From Paenibacillus solani (GTDB taxonomy: Bacteria; Bacillota; Bacilli; Paenibacillales; Paenibacillaceae), in assembly GCF_001277345.1 (NCBI RefSeq), contig NZ_LIUT01000003.1, positions 335,612 through 399,611 of the forward strand: a stretch of DNA of 64,000 bases. Reading direction: 5' to 3'. Below the pieces are notes generated by a model. That model ran no database searches. It saw only the letters and a program-made list of their open reading frames with translations, and was not told where the DNA came from. Positions 51,068-57,924 of this stretch are shown here, piece after piece; the stretch's first letter is position 1; the number at the start of each line of letters is the position of its first letter. The position numbers were made by a program, and so were the translations under genes.

Positions 51068-52726
51068 ATTTCCAGAAAACATCAAGAATGCTTCCTCTGC
51101 CATCTGTTCCATTGCTATGGGAGAATACTCACGCCACGGGTAGGAGGACAATAAATGAAAACCTCCCTCTCTGATCACAGAAAGCGCCAACCATTCCGGT
51201 GAAGCCTGCAGTTTTCTCCAATAGGCAAGCGTATCCGAGTCCTGCCGGACCAGAAGAAGGAGATGCTCAGCGCGCAGTTCCTTGATCTGCTCGATCGTTA
51301 GACGCTCATTGTTCTCCGCGGTTCCTAGCAGTGCCGGCTGAAAATCAAAATAATCAAATAATAGTTCCCGTATACCCGGATGACTGTAAGCCATCATAGC
51401 GTCCTGATGCAGACGGGCTGTTAAAACTCTCTGTTCTCCCCCCATTGCATGGGATAGATGATCACGATAGGCCGATATTTTGCGATGGAATTCTTCGATC
51501 CACTGCTCTGCTTCAGGCAGCTTGTCCAGCATCCTGGCGAGACTGAGCAAATCGAACTCCCAACCCTCCCCCGGCATTTCGTAGAGAGGGGCAATCAGCC
51601 GAAGCTGCTCCTTCTCCCAATTCTCGACCCCATGCGCACAGACAATCAGCTCGGGCCTTGCCTCAGCCAGCTTCTCGAGATTAGCGTATTTATTATGATT
51701 TAAGCGGTAAGCATCCAGATGGACGGGGATATCCGGTCCAAGCACATTATAGTAATGCTGGGACCACTTCGGGTGAAGCGGAGCAGCGTATGGCGTGAAA
51801 TTCAGCGGCATGACGTAACCCAAGAGGGAAGTTGAGCCATACATCGCCAGTTTATTTTTCCGGGTCTTCATATATGCAGATGGCGAAATGCCAAACATCT
51901 TCTTAAACTTACGACTAAAATAAAATTCATCCTTATATCCCACCATATGTGCCACTTCACGCAGCAAAGAATCCGATCCCAGCATCAGCTGCTTCGCCTT
52001 GTTCAAACGCACCTGGGCCAAATAATCCATCGCGCTGCAGCCATACATCTTCTTGAATACCTCAACAAAATATTTAGGGCTCAGTTCGGAGAGATTGGCC
52101 AATTGTTCCATCGTTAGATCCTCGTTATAATGCGTATCAATAAATTCCTTCACCCGCTGCAGCCCTTGCCGCTTATCATGCTTGGTATAAGGGCTGATGT
52201 CGGCCATTAGCCTGTACAACAGCTCCTGAAAATCCAACTGGGCCCTCCAATGCTTCATCGGTTCCTCACTGTGAAAATCCATATAGATCCCGCGGCAGAC
52301 CAGCTGCAAACGCTCCTTAGACTTGATATTAAAAACTCCTTCACTGGGCATGAGATCAGCGGAGTCCACCTTATGTAATTGATCGTAGCCTGGTCCCCCA
52401 CCATAAAAATCAAAATGCAGGATAGCGACGGCAGCCTGTTCGCGGTCCTCTGAATCCGGGTGACTACCACTTGTGATCCCGAAGGTAGATCCTTCCGCAC
52501 ACACATAAACACAGTCTTTATTCATGCGAGTGAGCTGCTCTGCCTGCTGCAAACTTATTTCACCGCTAAGGGGGATAATTAATGCAGGCTGCACTGCCAG
52601 CTGTTGTTCCAAGTAAAGTTCCTGTCCATGGACAATATCTATATTCCATAAACGTGCCATGAGACCGCCGTATGATCGCGAATCTCCTGTACTGCCACTA
52701 TTCGGGGGTAGATTTAACATATTCAT
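51059..52726 (-). CDS. AraC-family siderophore-responsive regulator, Btr-like
   Basis: 555 residues. Residues 1-165 form a cupin-like N-terminal region; the AraC HTH (about 183-285) shows NEDLTMEQLANLSELSPKYF and EVAHMVGYKDEFYFSRKFKKMFG. The C-terminal ~265 residues are a siderophore-binding-protein-like domain (HNKYANLEKLAEARPELIVC), as in B. subtilis Btr, which senses ferric bacillibactin directly. The start ATG at 52726 is used. A Fur box upstream puts it under iron control. It lies just upstream of the operon it should activate. Confidence 0.92.
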   Translation of the reverse strand: MNMLNLPPNSGSTGDSRSYGGLMARLWNIDIVHGQELYLEQQLAVQPALIIPLSGEISLQQAEQLTRMNKDCVYVCAEGSTFGITSGSHPDSEDREQAAVAILHFDFYGGGPGYDQLHKVDSADLMPSEGVFNIKSKERLQLVCRGIYMDFHSEEPMKHWRAQLDFQELLYRLMADISPYTKHDKRQGLQRVKEFIDTHYNEDLTMEQLANLSELSPKYFVEVFKKMYGCSAMDYLAQVRLNKAKQLMLGSDSLLREVAHMVGYKDEFYFSRKFKKMFGISPSAYMKTRKNKLAMYGSTSLLGYVMPLNFTPYAAPLHPKWSQHYYNVLGPDIPVHLDAYRLNHNKYANLEKLAEARPELIVCAHGVENWEKEQLRLIAPLYEMPGEGWEFDLLSLARMLDKLPEAEQWIEEFHRKISAYRDHLSHAMGGEQRVLTARLHQDAMMAYSHPGIRELLFDYFDFQPALLGTAENNERLTIEQIKELRAEHLLLLVRQDSDTLAYWRKLQASPEWLALSVIREGGFHLLSSYPWREYSPIAMEQMAEEAFLMFSGNCP

Positions 52727-52742
52727 CGATCCTAACTTTTAG

Positions 52743-52757
52743 TGAGAATGGTTATCA
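52743..52757 (-). promoter_or_regulatory. Fur box of the Btr-like regulator gene
   Basis: TGAGAATGGTTATCA matches the 7-1-7 Fur consensus at 13 of 15 positions, and a further ATTATCA follows. It lies 17-31 bases before the start codon. Confidence 0.75.
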
Positions 52758-52840
52758 TTATCATATACGTATCATACGTTATTTCAAAAGTCCAGTAGAT
52801 TTGTCTCTATAGCCTATGGCCATGGTGATAATCTTAGGGC

Positions 52841-52882
52841 AAAAAGAAAGCAGCCGCGCCTCCTTCCGGAGTCGTGGCTGCT
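52841..52882 (-). terminator. Terminator of the KGG-repeat gene
   Basis: AGCAGCCACGACTCC pairs with GGAGGCGCGGCTGCT, then TTCTTTTT on the minus strand. Confidence 0.88.
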
Positions 52883-52969
52883 TATTGGGTGTATATAGGC
52901 GGATCTTTAGTATGCGAGAATACTTGTCCCCTCCAAGGGAACGTTCTTCCCTTATCCGCATTGTTGTTA

Positions 52970-53431
52970 TTAGTTCCGTCGGTCGCGTTGGCGAGCTCTC
53001 GCCTCTCCGCCTTTGCGGCCCGCTTCTTCACGGCTCATCTTGCCGTCCCCGTTGCCGCTGTTGCTACGAGCTTCGCCGCCTTGTTGTCCAATCTCTTGAT
53101 AGAACTCGCGTCCATGGCTTTCCGAAGTTGCTTCGCCGCCCTTACGGCCGATATCTTCATAAAAGTCTTTGCCATGGGATTCGGAAGTAGCTTCTCCGCC
53201 CTTTTGGCCGATTTCCTGATAGAACTCTTTATCATGCGACTTCGATGTAGCTTCGCCGCCTTTTTGACCAATTTCCTGATAGAAATCTTTGTCATGAGAT
53301 TTGGAGGTTGCTTCTCCACCTTTTTTACCGATCTCTTGATAGAACTCTTTGTCATGATTGTTCGCTGTTGCTTCTCCACCTAAACGTCCTGCTTCTTCAC
53401 GGCTCATTTTCCCGTCATTGTTCTTAGCCAT
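52970..53431 (-). CDS. KGG-repeat general stress protein (GsiB-like)
   Basis: 153 residues, very hydrophilic. Seven Gly-Gly-Glu-Ala units are spaced about 20 residues apart, with repeats such as KSHDKEFYQEIGQKGGEATS. Each repeat corresponds to about 60 bp. GKMSREEAGRKGGEA occurs at both ends. The layout matches B. subtilis GsiB and other LEA-like hydrophilins, which protect against desiccation and stress. The 60-bp repeats invite copy-number change. It is monocistronic. Confidence 0.9.
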   Translation of the reverse strand: MAKNNDGKMSREEAGRLGGEATANNHDKEFYQEIGKKGGEATSKSHDKDFYQEIGQKGGEATSKSHDKEFYQEIGQKGGEATSESHGKDFYEDIGRKGGEATSESHGREFYQEIGQQGGEARSNSGNGDGKMSREEAGRKGGEARARQRDRRN

Positions 53432-53593
53432 TCTGAATCACTCCTTATAGGTTTTTGGAAGTTTTACAAGTTGTTACTCGTCCACGATATGATATTAACC
53501 GCTTTGTCAGAGATGAAACATCAGTTATGCATAATCGCGCAGCGAAAACCGATAAAACCCGGGAGTTTCCACATATAAATTCTCATATAAACG

Positions 53594-53621
53594 CAAAAAA
53601 TCCCGCATAGTATGCGGGATT
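53594..53621 (-). terminator. Terminator of the tRNA cluster
   Basis: AATCCCGCAT / ATGCGGGATT with a 3-base loop, then TTTTTT on the minus strand, just after tRNA-Leu. Confidence 0.9.
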
Positions 53622-53638
53622 CTTCTACATTCTTTGTA

Positions 53639-53721
53639 TGCGGTAGAGAGGACTCGAACCTCCACGGGTATACACCCACTACCCCCTCAAGATAGCGTGT
53701 CTGCCATTCCACCACTACCGC
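53639..53721 (-). tRNA. tRNA-Leu(GAG)
   Basis: 83 bases with a complete acceptor stem (GCGGTAG / CTACCGC), discriminator A, long variable arm and TTCGAGT T-loop. The anticodon loop TTGAGGG gives GAG. No CCA is encoded. Last tRNA of the cluster; a 3'-truncated identical copy lies at 44688-44763. Confidence 0.95.
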
Positions 53722-53760
53722 ATAATATAAGGGATACCTCATTGTGATGCATAATAAAAC

Positions 53761-53836
53761 TGGTGAGCCATGAAGGACTCGAACCTTCGACACCCTGATT
53801 AAAAGTCAGGTGCTCTACCAACTGAGCTAATGGCTC
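53761..53836 (-). tRNA. tRNA-Lys(TTT)
   Basis: 76 bases including encoded CCA. Acceptor GAGCCAT / ATGGCTC, anticodon loop CTTTTAA, T-loop TTCGAGT. Confidence 0.97.
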
Positions 53837-53864
53837 TCGATGACAATCGTGCAGCTGCCATATA

Positions 53865-53999
53865 AGAAAGTGGTGACCCGTAGGGGATACTCTCTCTTCG
53901 TTCGAGACTGCGAAGCTTATCCTAACGAAGGTTATGCTCCGACGAACCGACGGGGTTCTCATCCCGAAGTGTAATAGAAAGTGGTGACCCGTAGGGGAT
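53865..53999 (-). repeat. tRNA-tail repeat unit A
   Basis: The last 24 bases of the tRNA-Glu region (53976-53999) recur exactly at 53865-53888, a period of 111 bp. The 87 bases between contain an element shared with unit B: GGGATGAGAACC, GGTTCGTCGGAGCATAA, CGTTAGG, CGCAGTCTCGA and GAGAGT, ending right at the duplicated tRNA tail (minus-strand reading). Confidence 0.8.
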
Positions 54000-54056
54000 T
54001 CGAACCCCTGTTACCTCCGTGAAAGGGAGGTGTCTTAACCCCTTGACCAACGGGCC
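53982..54056 (-). tRNA. tRNA-Glu(TTC)
   Basis: 75 bases with encoded CCA. Acceptor GGCCCGT / ACGGGTC, anticodon loop CTTTCAC, T-loop TTCGAAT. First tRNA of the Glu-Lys-Leu subgroup. Confidence 0.97.
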
Positions 54057-54088
54057 ACTTTAACCACGTCGCCGTGACGACAAGATTG

Positions 54089-54118
54089 AGTATAGCATAA
54101 TCTCAAAAATGCTGGCAA
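54089..54118 (-). promoter_or_regulatory. Promoter of the Glu-Lys-Leu tRNA subgroup
   Basis: TTGCCA (54118-54113), 18-bp spacer, TATACT (54094-54089) on the minus strand, about 30 bases before tRNA-Glu. Confidence 0.65.
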
Positions 54119-54172
54119 GCTTTTTTTTCATGAATTTCAAAAATTATTTTTAGAGGTTTGTTCCGACTATAT

Positions 54173-54868
54173 TCAGCCTAAAAAATCTGGCGTTAACTTC
54201 GTTTCTCGAACGCTGTTTCCTTCCAGTTCCACATGGTATGCCTGTGCATTTCTCGTCGAGCTTACGACTTTATGCAACCGTCCATCCATAAAATGCAGTG
54301 CAGCCCCATCATCAGCAGCGTATCCTGCTTGAATATTACCTTGAAGCACGAGTTGATGATAGGCAGGTCTTCTTTTGCTCTCACCATCATAATGCGGACA
54401 GTGACTGCCTTGTAACATACCTAAACCCTCAAGCTTGTACAAAGGCCCGTTCAATGGATCTGTTACCCCTTGCTCAAACCAACAAATGGAGCCAGCACTT
54501 AACCCGGTTAAGATGACACCCTGTTCATACGCTTCTTTGAGTATCTGATCCAACCCCCATTCCTTCCACAGAACCAGCATATTACGGGTATTACCTCCGC
54601 CAACATAGATAATATCCTTCTCAAGTACAAAAGACTGAAGATCGTCAAAATTCGGCTGGAATAGCGACAAATGGCTGGGGGTACATGGTAATTCCCTAAA
54701 AGCTTGATAGAACCGTTCCACATAACCATCCGCATCCCCGCTTGCCGTCGGAACAAAACACACTGCGGGCCTCTCTTTCGACACTTGTTCTAAAACATAG
54801 CGATCAAGCAAGAGATTATCCGGCTCCATTGAGAAACCACCACCGCCCATTGCTATAATCTGTTTCAT
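54173..54868 (-). CDS. Peptidase S51 (dipeptidase E-like) protein
   Basis: 231 residues from the ATG at 54868, after AAGGGGG. The S51 fold is seen as IIAMGGGGFSMEPDN, CFVPTASGDADGYVERFYQAF (quoted in part: FVPTASGDADGYV), IYVGGGNTRNMLVLWKEWGL and ILTGLSAGSICWFEQG, where the Ser in GLSAGS is the nucleophile. HCPHYDGESKR and the His in YHQLV fit the family. The enzyme probably hydrolyses Asp dipeptides or a related substrate. It sits between tRNA-Ser and tRNA-Glu, so it interrupts a cluster whose members are usually adjacent in Bacillales. Confidence 0.9.
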   Translation of the reverse strand: MKQIIAMGGGGFSMEPDNLLLDRYVLEQVSKERPAVCFVPTASGDADGYVERFYQAFRELPCTPSHLSLFQPNFDDLQSFVLEKDIIYVGGGNTRNMLVLWKEWGLDQILKEAYEQGVILTGLSAGSICWFEQGVTDPLNGPLYKLEGLGMLQGSHCPHYDGESKRRPAYHQLVLQGNIQAGYAADDGAALHFMDGRLHKVVSSTRNAQAYHVELEGNSVRETKLTPDFLG

Positions 54869-54975
54869 TAAGCTTCCCCCTTTCACATTTAACGAAGTAG
54901 AGCTATGTTCTCCCTTGGGTCGTGACGCTGTTATCATGCTCCTACGAACCCTATCTAGGGCTCTCATCCCTACAC

Positions 54976-55011
54976 AAAAAAACTCCCAATCGCTTTCGCA
55001 ATCGGGAGCTT
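54976..55011 (-). terminator. Terminator in the decayed tRNA-tail unit
   Basis: AGCTCCCGATTGCGAAAGCG folds as GCTCCCGAT / ATTGGGAGT, followed by TTTTTTT. Confidence 0.8.
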
Positions 55012-55130
55012 TCTTCGATGTAACACTCAACGGAGAGAGAGGGATACTCTCCCTTCGGTCGAGACTGCGATGTATCCCTAACGCCGCTTATGCTCCGACG
55101 AACCCTCTCTGAGGGTTCTCATCCCTGTAC

Positions 55131-55165
55131 AAAAAAGCTCCCTTCGCTTTCGCGTTGGGAGCTTT
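55131..55165 (-). terminator. Terminator after tRNA-Ser
   Basis: AAAGCTCCC / GGGAGCTTT around an inner CGCGAAAGCG, then TTTTTT on the minus strand. It should end the Asn-Ser transcript. Confidence 0.85.
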
Positions 55166-55182
55166 AATGATGTTTCTCTAAA

Positions 55183-55271
55183 CGGAGAGAGAGGGATTCG
55201 AACCCTCGCACCGCTTACGCAGTCTAACCCCTTAGCAGAGGGTCCCCTTATAGCCACTTGGGTATCTCTCC
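55183..55271 (-). tRNA. tRNA-Ser(GCT)
   Basis: 89 bases, class II with a long variable arm. Acceptor GGAGAGA / TCTCTCC, discriminator G, anticodon loop CTGCTAA. No CCA encoded. Confidence 0.95.
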
Positions 55272-55274
55272 ATA

Positions 55275-55350
55275 TGGCTCCCCGAACAGGACTCGAACCT
55301 GTGACAACTCGATTAACAGTCGAGTGCTCTACCAACTGAGCTATCAGGGA
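55275..55350 (-). tRNA. tRNA-Asn(GTT)
   Basis: 76 bases with encoded CCA. Acceptor TCCCTGA / TCGGGGA, anticodon loop CTGTTAA. Separated from tRNA-Ser by three bases. Confidence 0.96.
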
Positions 55351-55369
55351 ACGTTAATTCAATACTAAT

Positions 55370-55398
55370 AATTTATCATGACTTGTTGGGGGAGTCAA
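55370..55398 (-). promoter_or_regulatory. Putative promoter of the tRNA cluster
   Basis: TTGACT (55398-55393), 17-bp spacer, TAAATT (55375-55370) on the minus strand. The -35 lies within the end of sprT, so the tRNAs can be made without read-through. Confidence 0.55.
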
Positions 55399-55876
55399 GT
55401 TCCAGAAGCGTAAGTCTCCCGCTGCACTTTCCGCAGCGATACCGGGCAGGATTCATTTTACGTTTACGCAGGTATTCGGTCCCGCAGGCGCTGCAGCGAA
55501 GCATATAGCGATAGGGTTCAGGTTTGCGCCCCGTTCCCTTGCCCTTCGGCAAGGATTTGCAATAACGGCTTCCTCCAACGGCTTGCAGCAGGCTTTTGAA
55601 ATCAGCATCCCGGTGCCGATATCCCCTGCCCGCAATATGCAGATGATAGTGGCACAGCTCATGCTTGATGATCTTCTCCACCTCTTCCCTGCCATGCGTA
55701 GCAAGCTGATGGGGATTGATCTCGATATGATGGCTTTTCATGAAATAACGGCCGCCTGTTGAGGACAAGCGCGGGTTAAACGTCGCCTGATGCCTGAATG
55801 GAACCCGGAAGCTCTCCAGCGAGATTTTCTCAACCCAAGCCTGTAGCTCCTCATTGCTCATCTCGTTTCTCATCAC
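55376..55876 (-). CDS. SprT family zinc-dependent protein (YdcK-like)
   Basis: 166 residues. The zinc-site motif HELCHYHLHIAG near 87-98 fits HExxH with a third ligand; in the region before it are SLESFRVPFRHQATFN and the extended GGRYFMKSHHIEINPHQL. The C-terminal zinc ribbon is seen as LRCSACGTEYLRKRK and YRCGKCSGRL. Family length. The start is GTG at 55876 or the ATG just after it. As in B. subtilis, the gene abuts the Asn-Ser-Glu tRNA cluster. Proteolytic or regulatory role unproven. Confidence 0.92.
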   Translation of the reverse strand: MMRNEMSNEELQAWVEKISLESFRVPFRHQATFNPRLSSTGGRYFMKSHHIEINPHQLATHGREEVEKIIKHELCHYHLHIAGRGYRHRDADFKSLLQAVGGSRYCKSLPKGKGTGRKPEPYRYMLRCSACGTEYLRKRKMNPARYRCGKCSGRLTLLELDSPNKS

Positions 55877-55974
55877 TGTGTCTAATCCTTCCTCACCTTA
55901 TAAATCTACTTGAATTTTAACTTCCCTCTGGGCTACACTGTCAAGTAGAAAGTATGGAGGGAGAACCTGCAAAC

Positions 55975-56325
55975 ATGCCGAACATGCGCTACGTTATTCT
56001 TAAAGGGCAGGACAAGCTGCAATTTGTCGAGATGCCCAGTGACTATGCATATCAGCTCAGTGCACTAAATCTACGTCTGAACAAAGAAATCAGTAAGCTC
56101 ACCACCCCAAGCAAGCCTTCGCTTCCTCTTGCTGTAGCCGAATGTGACAATCTGGATCTGCTCCAGGAATCGCTCAGCATTCAAGGTGGTCTGGAATATA
56201 TAAATGAGCTTGAACAAGCCTTTGCTTCTCTGAACGAAACAGAGTATCCGCTCATCTCGCTGCTCACCGAAATACGGGCTCTTCAAGCTCAGCTTGAGCA
56301 ATGGTACGAGGAAGAAGCGCAATAA
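55975..56325 (+). CDS. Small protein of unknown function
   Basis: 116 residues from an ATG at 55975 after GGAGGGAG; seven codons upstream could also be read. No signal or membrane segment. It is acidic and helical, with several Leu-rich segments (YAYQLSALNLRLNKEIS and LLTEIRALQAQLEQWYEE) that suggest coiled-coil pairing. Not recognised. The cmpA gene lies 80 bases downstream in the same direction and may share its transcript. Confidence 0.65.
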   Translation: MPNMRYVILKGQDKLQFVEMPSDYAYQLSALNLRLNKEISKLTTPSKPSLPLAVAECDNLDLLQESLSIQGGLEYINELEQAFASLNETEYPLISLLTEIRALQAQLEQWYEEEAQ

Positions 56326-56405
56326 TCAAGGTAGACCTGCACGCTTTGGGCATTTTCCCCATATGCTATCCATACAGATGGAATTAGCAAGAGGAGGAGA
56401 TACCC

Positions 56406-56537
56406 TTGCCGCAATGGCTCTGCAATCAATTAACACGCGCGTTTCGCAAAAAGGACCGGCGTCAGATCAAGCTGCTGAACGAATGCTGGTATTTTTACCG
56501 GAATTCCCCCGGCCAAGAAAACTCGAATGCCCGTTAG
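56406..56537 (+). CDS. cmpA: Cortex morphogenetic protein CmpA
   Basis: 43 residues from a TTG at 56406, seven bases after GAGGAGG. The sequence contains PQWLCNQLTRAFRKKDRRQI and KLLNECWYFYRNSPG, the CmpA hallmark. In Bacillus the peptide is made in the mother cell during sporulation and restrains cortex assembly until the coat is properly built, by delivering SpoIVA for degradation. The neighbours (sprT and tex) match the place of cmpA in B. subtilis. It is slightly longer than the ~37-residue type. Confidence 0.88.
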   Translation: MPQWLCNQLTRAFRKKDRRQIKLLNECWYFYRNSPGQENSNAR

Positions 56538-56568
56538 GGCTCTGTAATCGATCCATAGGTATGAGACA

Positions 56569-56600
56569 ATAAGCCGGACGCCCTGTCCGGCTTATTTTTG
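56569..56600 (+). terminator. Terminator of cmpA
   Basis: AAGCCGGAC / GTCCGGCTT with a 5-base loop, followed by ATTTTTG. Confidence 0.9.
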
Positions 56601-56638
56601 CTTTTGAGATAAGAATGAATGCATCCGCGAATTCGTAC

Positions 56639-57115
56639 CTATAGAAAGCTTCGTTTATCAGGCCAGGAGCCCTGAAGTTTCCGTAGAAAAATAATTTGTC
56701 CCGTATGATATGCATCATGAGTAATTAAGCTCAGTATGCCTTCCGACGCTTTCAACAGCTCCTCCTCATGCATCTGCTCAAGCTTTTTTCTTAATACAAC
56801 ATGTATTTCAAACAAATCCTGTCTAGCACGAATCCATTCCTCTTCACTAGCATCGCGTATATTAAACGTCTCATCATTGGTCTCCACTTCAAACTGAAAC
56901 GGTATGTTGTTCAATCTAGATACTAGCCGCTGCTTGTAGTATAGAAGATGTTGGACATTCTCCCAGATGGAGTTTACGGCCATGCCTTCCGGCTTCCACA
57001 AAGCCTGCTGAGCTGTAATATCCTTAAGAGCATGTGATGTCGGAGGATACCAATCCTCTTTTACCATGGCTTTATCCCACTGATCCAGCAGTACGTCTCG
57101 TAAACCCATATCCAT
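56639..57115 (-). CDS. DinB/YfiT-like family protein
   Basis: 158 residues, four-helix bundle family. The metal-binding His residues are seen in NSIWENVQHLLYYKQRL (first His) and LITHDAYHTGQIIFLRK (the HDAYH pair), as in DinB and bacillithiol transferases. It probably binds a divalent metal and acts on thiol conjugates or a nucleotide-damage product; the substrate is not evident. It is convergent with cmpA and monocistronic. Confidence 0.88.
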   Translation of the reverse strand: MDMGLRDVLLDQWDKAMVKEDWYPPTSHALKDITAQQALWKPEGMAVNSIWENVQHLLYYKQRLVSRLNNIPFQFEVETNDETFNIRDASEEEWIRARQDLFEIHVVLRKKLEQMHEEELLKASEGILSLITHDAYHTGQIIFLRKLQGSWPDKRSFL

Positions 57116-57268
57116 CGCCTCCCATAGTTCATTGTTGTAACCACCTTAATTCATTTAGATAGTTACATTATTACATACAAAATAACACACCCCTCCTGCT
57201 AACTCAAGTAACTAGTCATATCTTGTTTTGATTGTTACAATAATGGCAAATAAGAAAGGATGGGCAGC

Positions 57269-57832
57269 ATGATTTGGGATGACTTTCTAAATAGCGAATG
57301 GCATGACTGGAGAGGGTCCGGAAAATATGAGGACCGGCTTCTAAATCCGTACCAACTGCAAAGCTTTATGAACCGGCATCAGTTCCTGGTTAACTTGCCG
57401 CTAGATCAAGAAGATATTAAGTACTTACAGCAGCTCCGTTCCTTCCTGAAGGAATTTGTACAATATATTGTCGCAGGCGGGACTTCGCCAGGTTGGCGAA
57501 TTGAAGAATTAAACCGTTGGATGTCGGAGGAGCTTGTCTTACGCGAGCTACACTCAAACGAAGAGGGGAATTATACGCTATCCTTTAGAACCATGAATCC
57601 AGGTTTAAAGGGAGTTGCTGCTGATATTGCCGCTTCTTTTGCAACTACGTTATCGGAAGGCGAATCCACTCGTATCCGAATCTGTGACAACCCCGATTGT
57701 TTGTGGATCTATTATGATGATACTCGAAACCGTTCCAAACGTTATTGTGATGATAAAATGTGTGGCAACCTCATGAAGGTCCGCCGTTTCCGTGCCAAAA
57801 AGAAATTACAGTCCGATACATCAGATGGCTAA
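57269..57832 (+). CDS. ABATE/CGNR zinc finger protein
   Basis: 187 residues from the ATG at 57269, eight bases after AAAGGA. The C-terminal CGNR zinc finger is CDNPDCLWIYYDDTRNRSKR, then YCDDKMCGNLMKVRRFRAKK. The N-terminal ABATE domain (about 15-120) is helical and thought to sense a stress signal. These proteins are presumed DNA-binding regulators. It is a single gene with a strong bidirectional terminator after it. Confidence 0.85.
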   Translation: MIWDDFLNSEWHDWRGSGKYEDRLLNPYQLQSFMNRHQFLVNLPLDQEDIKYLQQLRSFLKEFVQYIVAGGTSPGWRIEELNRWMSEELVLRELHSNEEGNYTLSFRTMNPGLKGVAADIAASFATTLSEGESTRIRICDNPDCLWIYYDDTRNRSKRYCDDKMCGNLMKVRRFRAKKKLQSDTSDG

Positions 57833-57849
57833 TTGAAAACATATTTTAG

Positions 57850-57888
57850 AAAAAACGCCGCATGATCCAAAGGATTCATGCGGCGTTT
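57850..57888. terminator. Bidirectional terminator between the CGNR gene and tex
   Basis: ACGCCGCATGATCC / GGATTCATGCGGCGT, with A/T runs on both sides. Confidence 0.88.
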
Positions 57889-57924
57889 CTATATGTGATT
57901 CAACTCATCAGATTCTTGCCTTGA

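Larger units (their letters stand above)
54899..55197 (-). repeat. tRNA-tail repeat unit B and its decayed copy C
   Basis: The tRNA-Ser 3' tail (55181-55197) recurs exactly at 55029-55045, a period of 152 bp. Both tails are followed (minus strand) by a similar spacer, an intrinsic terminator, and the GGGATGAGA...GGTTCGT(C/A)GGAGCAT element. Copy C (54899-54975) has lost part of the right half. The hairpin near its start is kept in B and C with changed bases: AACCCTC/GAGGGTT and AGCCCTA/TAGGGTT. Confidence 0.8.

Noticed and set aside
53080..53400. 60-bp regularly spaced repeats as a CRISPR array
   Set aside because: They encode the KGG repeats of a GsiB-like protein and have no distinct spacers.
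53687..53962. Open frames running through tRNA-Lys and the repeat, and similarly at 55078-55335
   Set aside because: They cross functional tRNA genes; the peptide-like strings arise from tRNA and repeat sequence.
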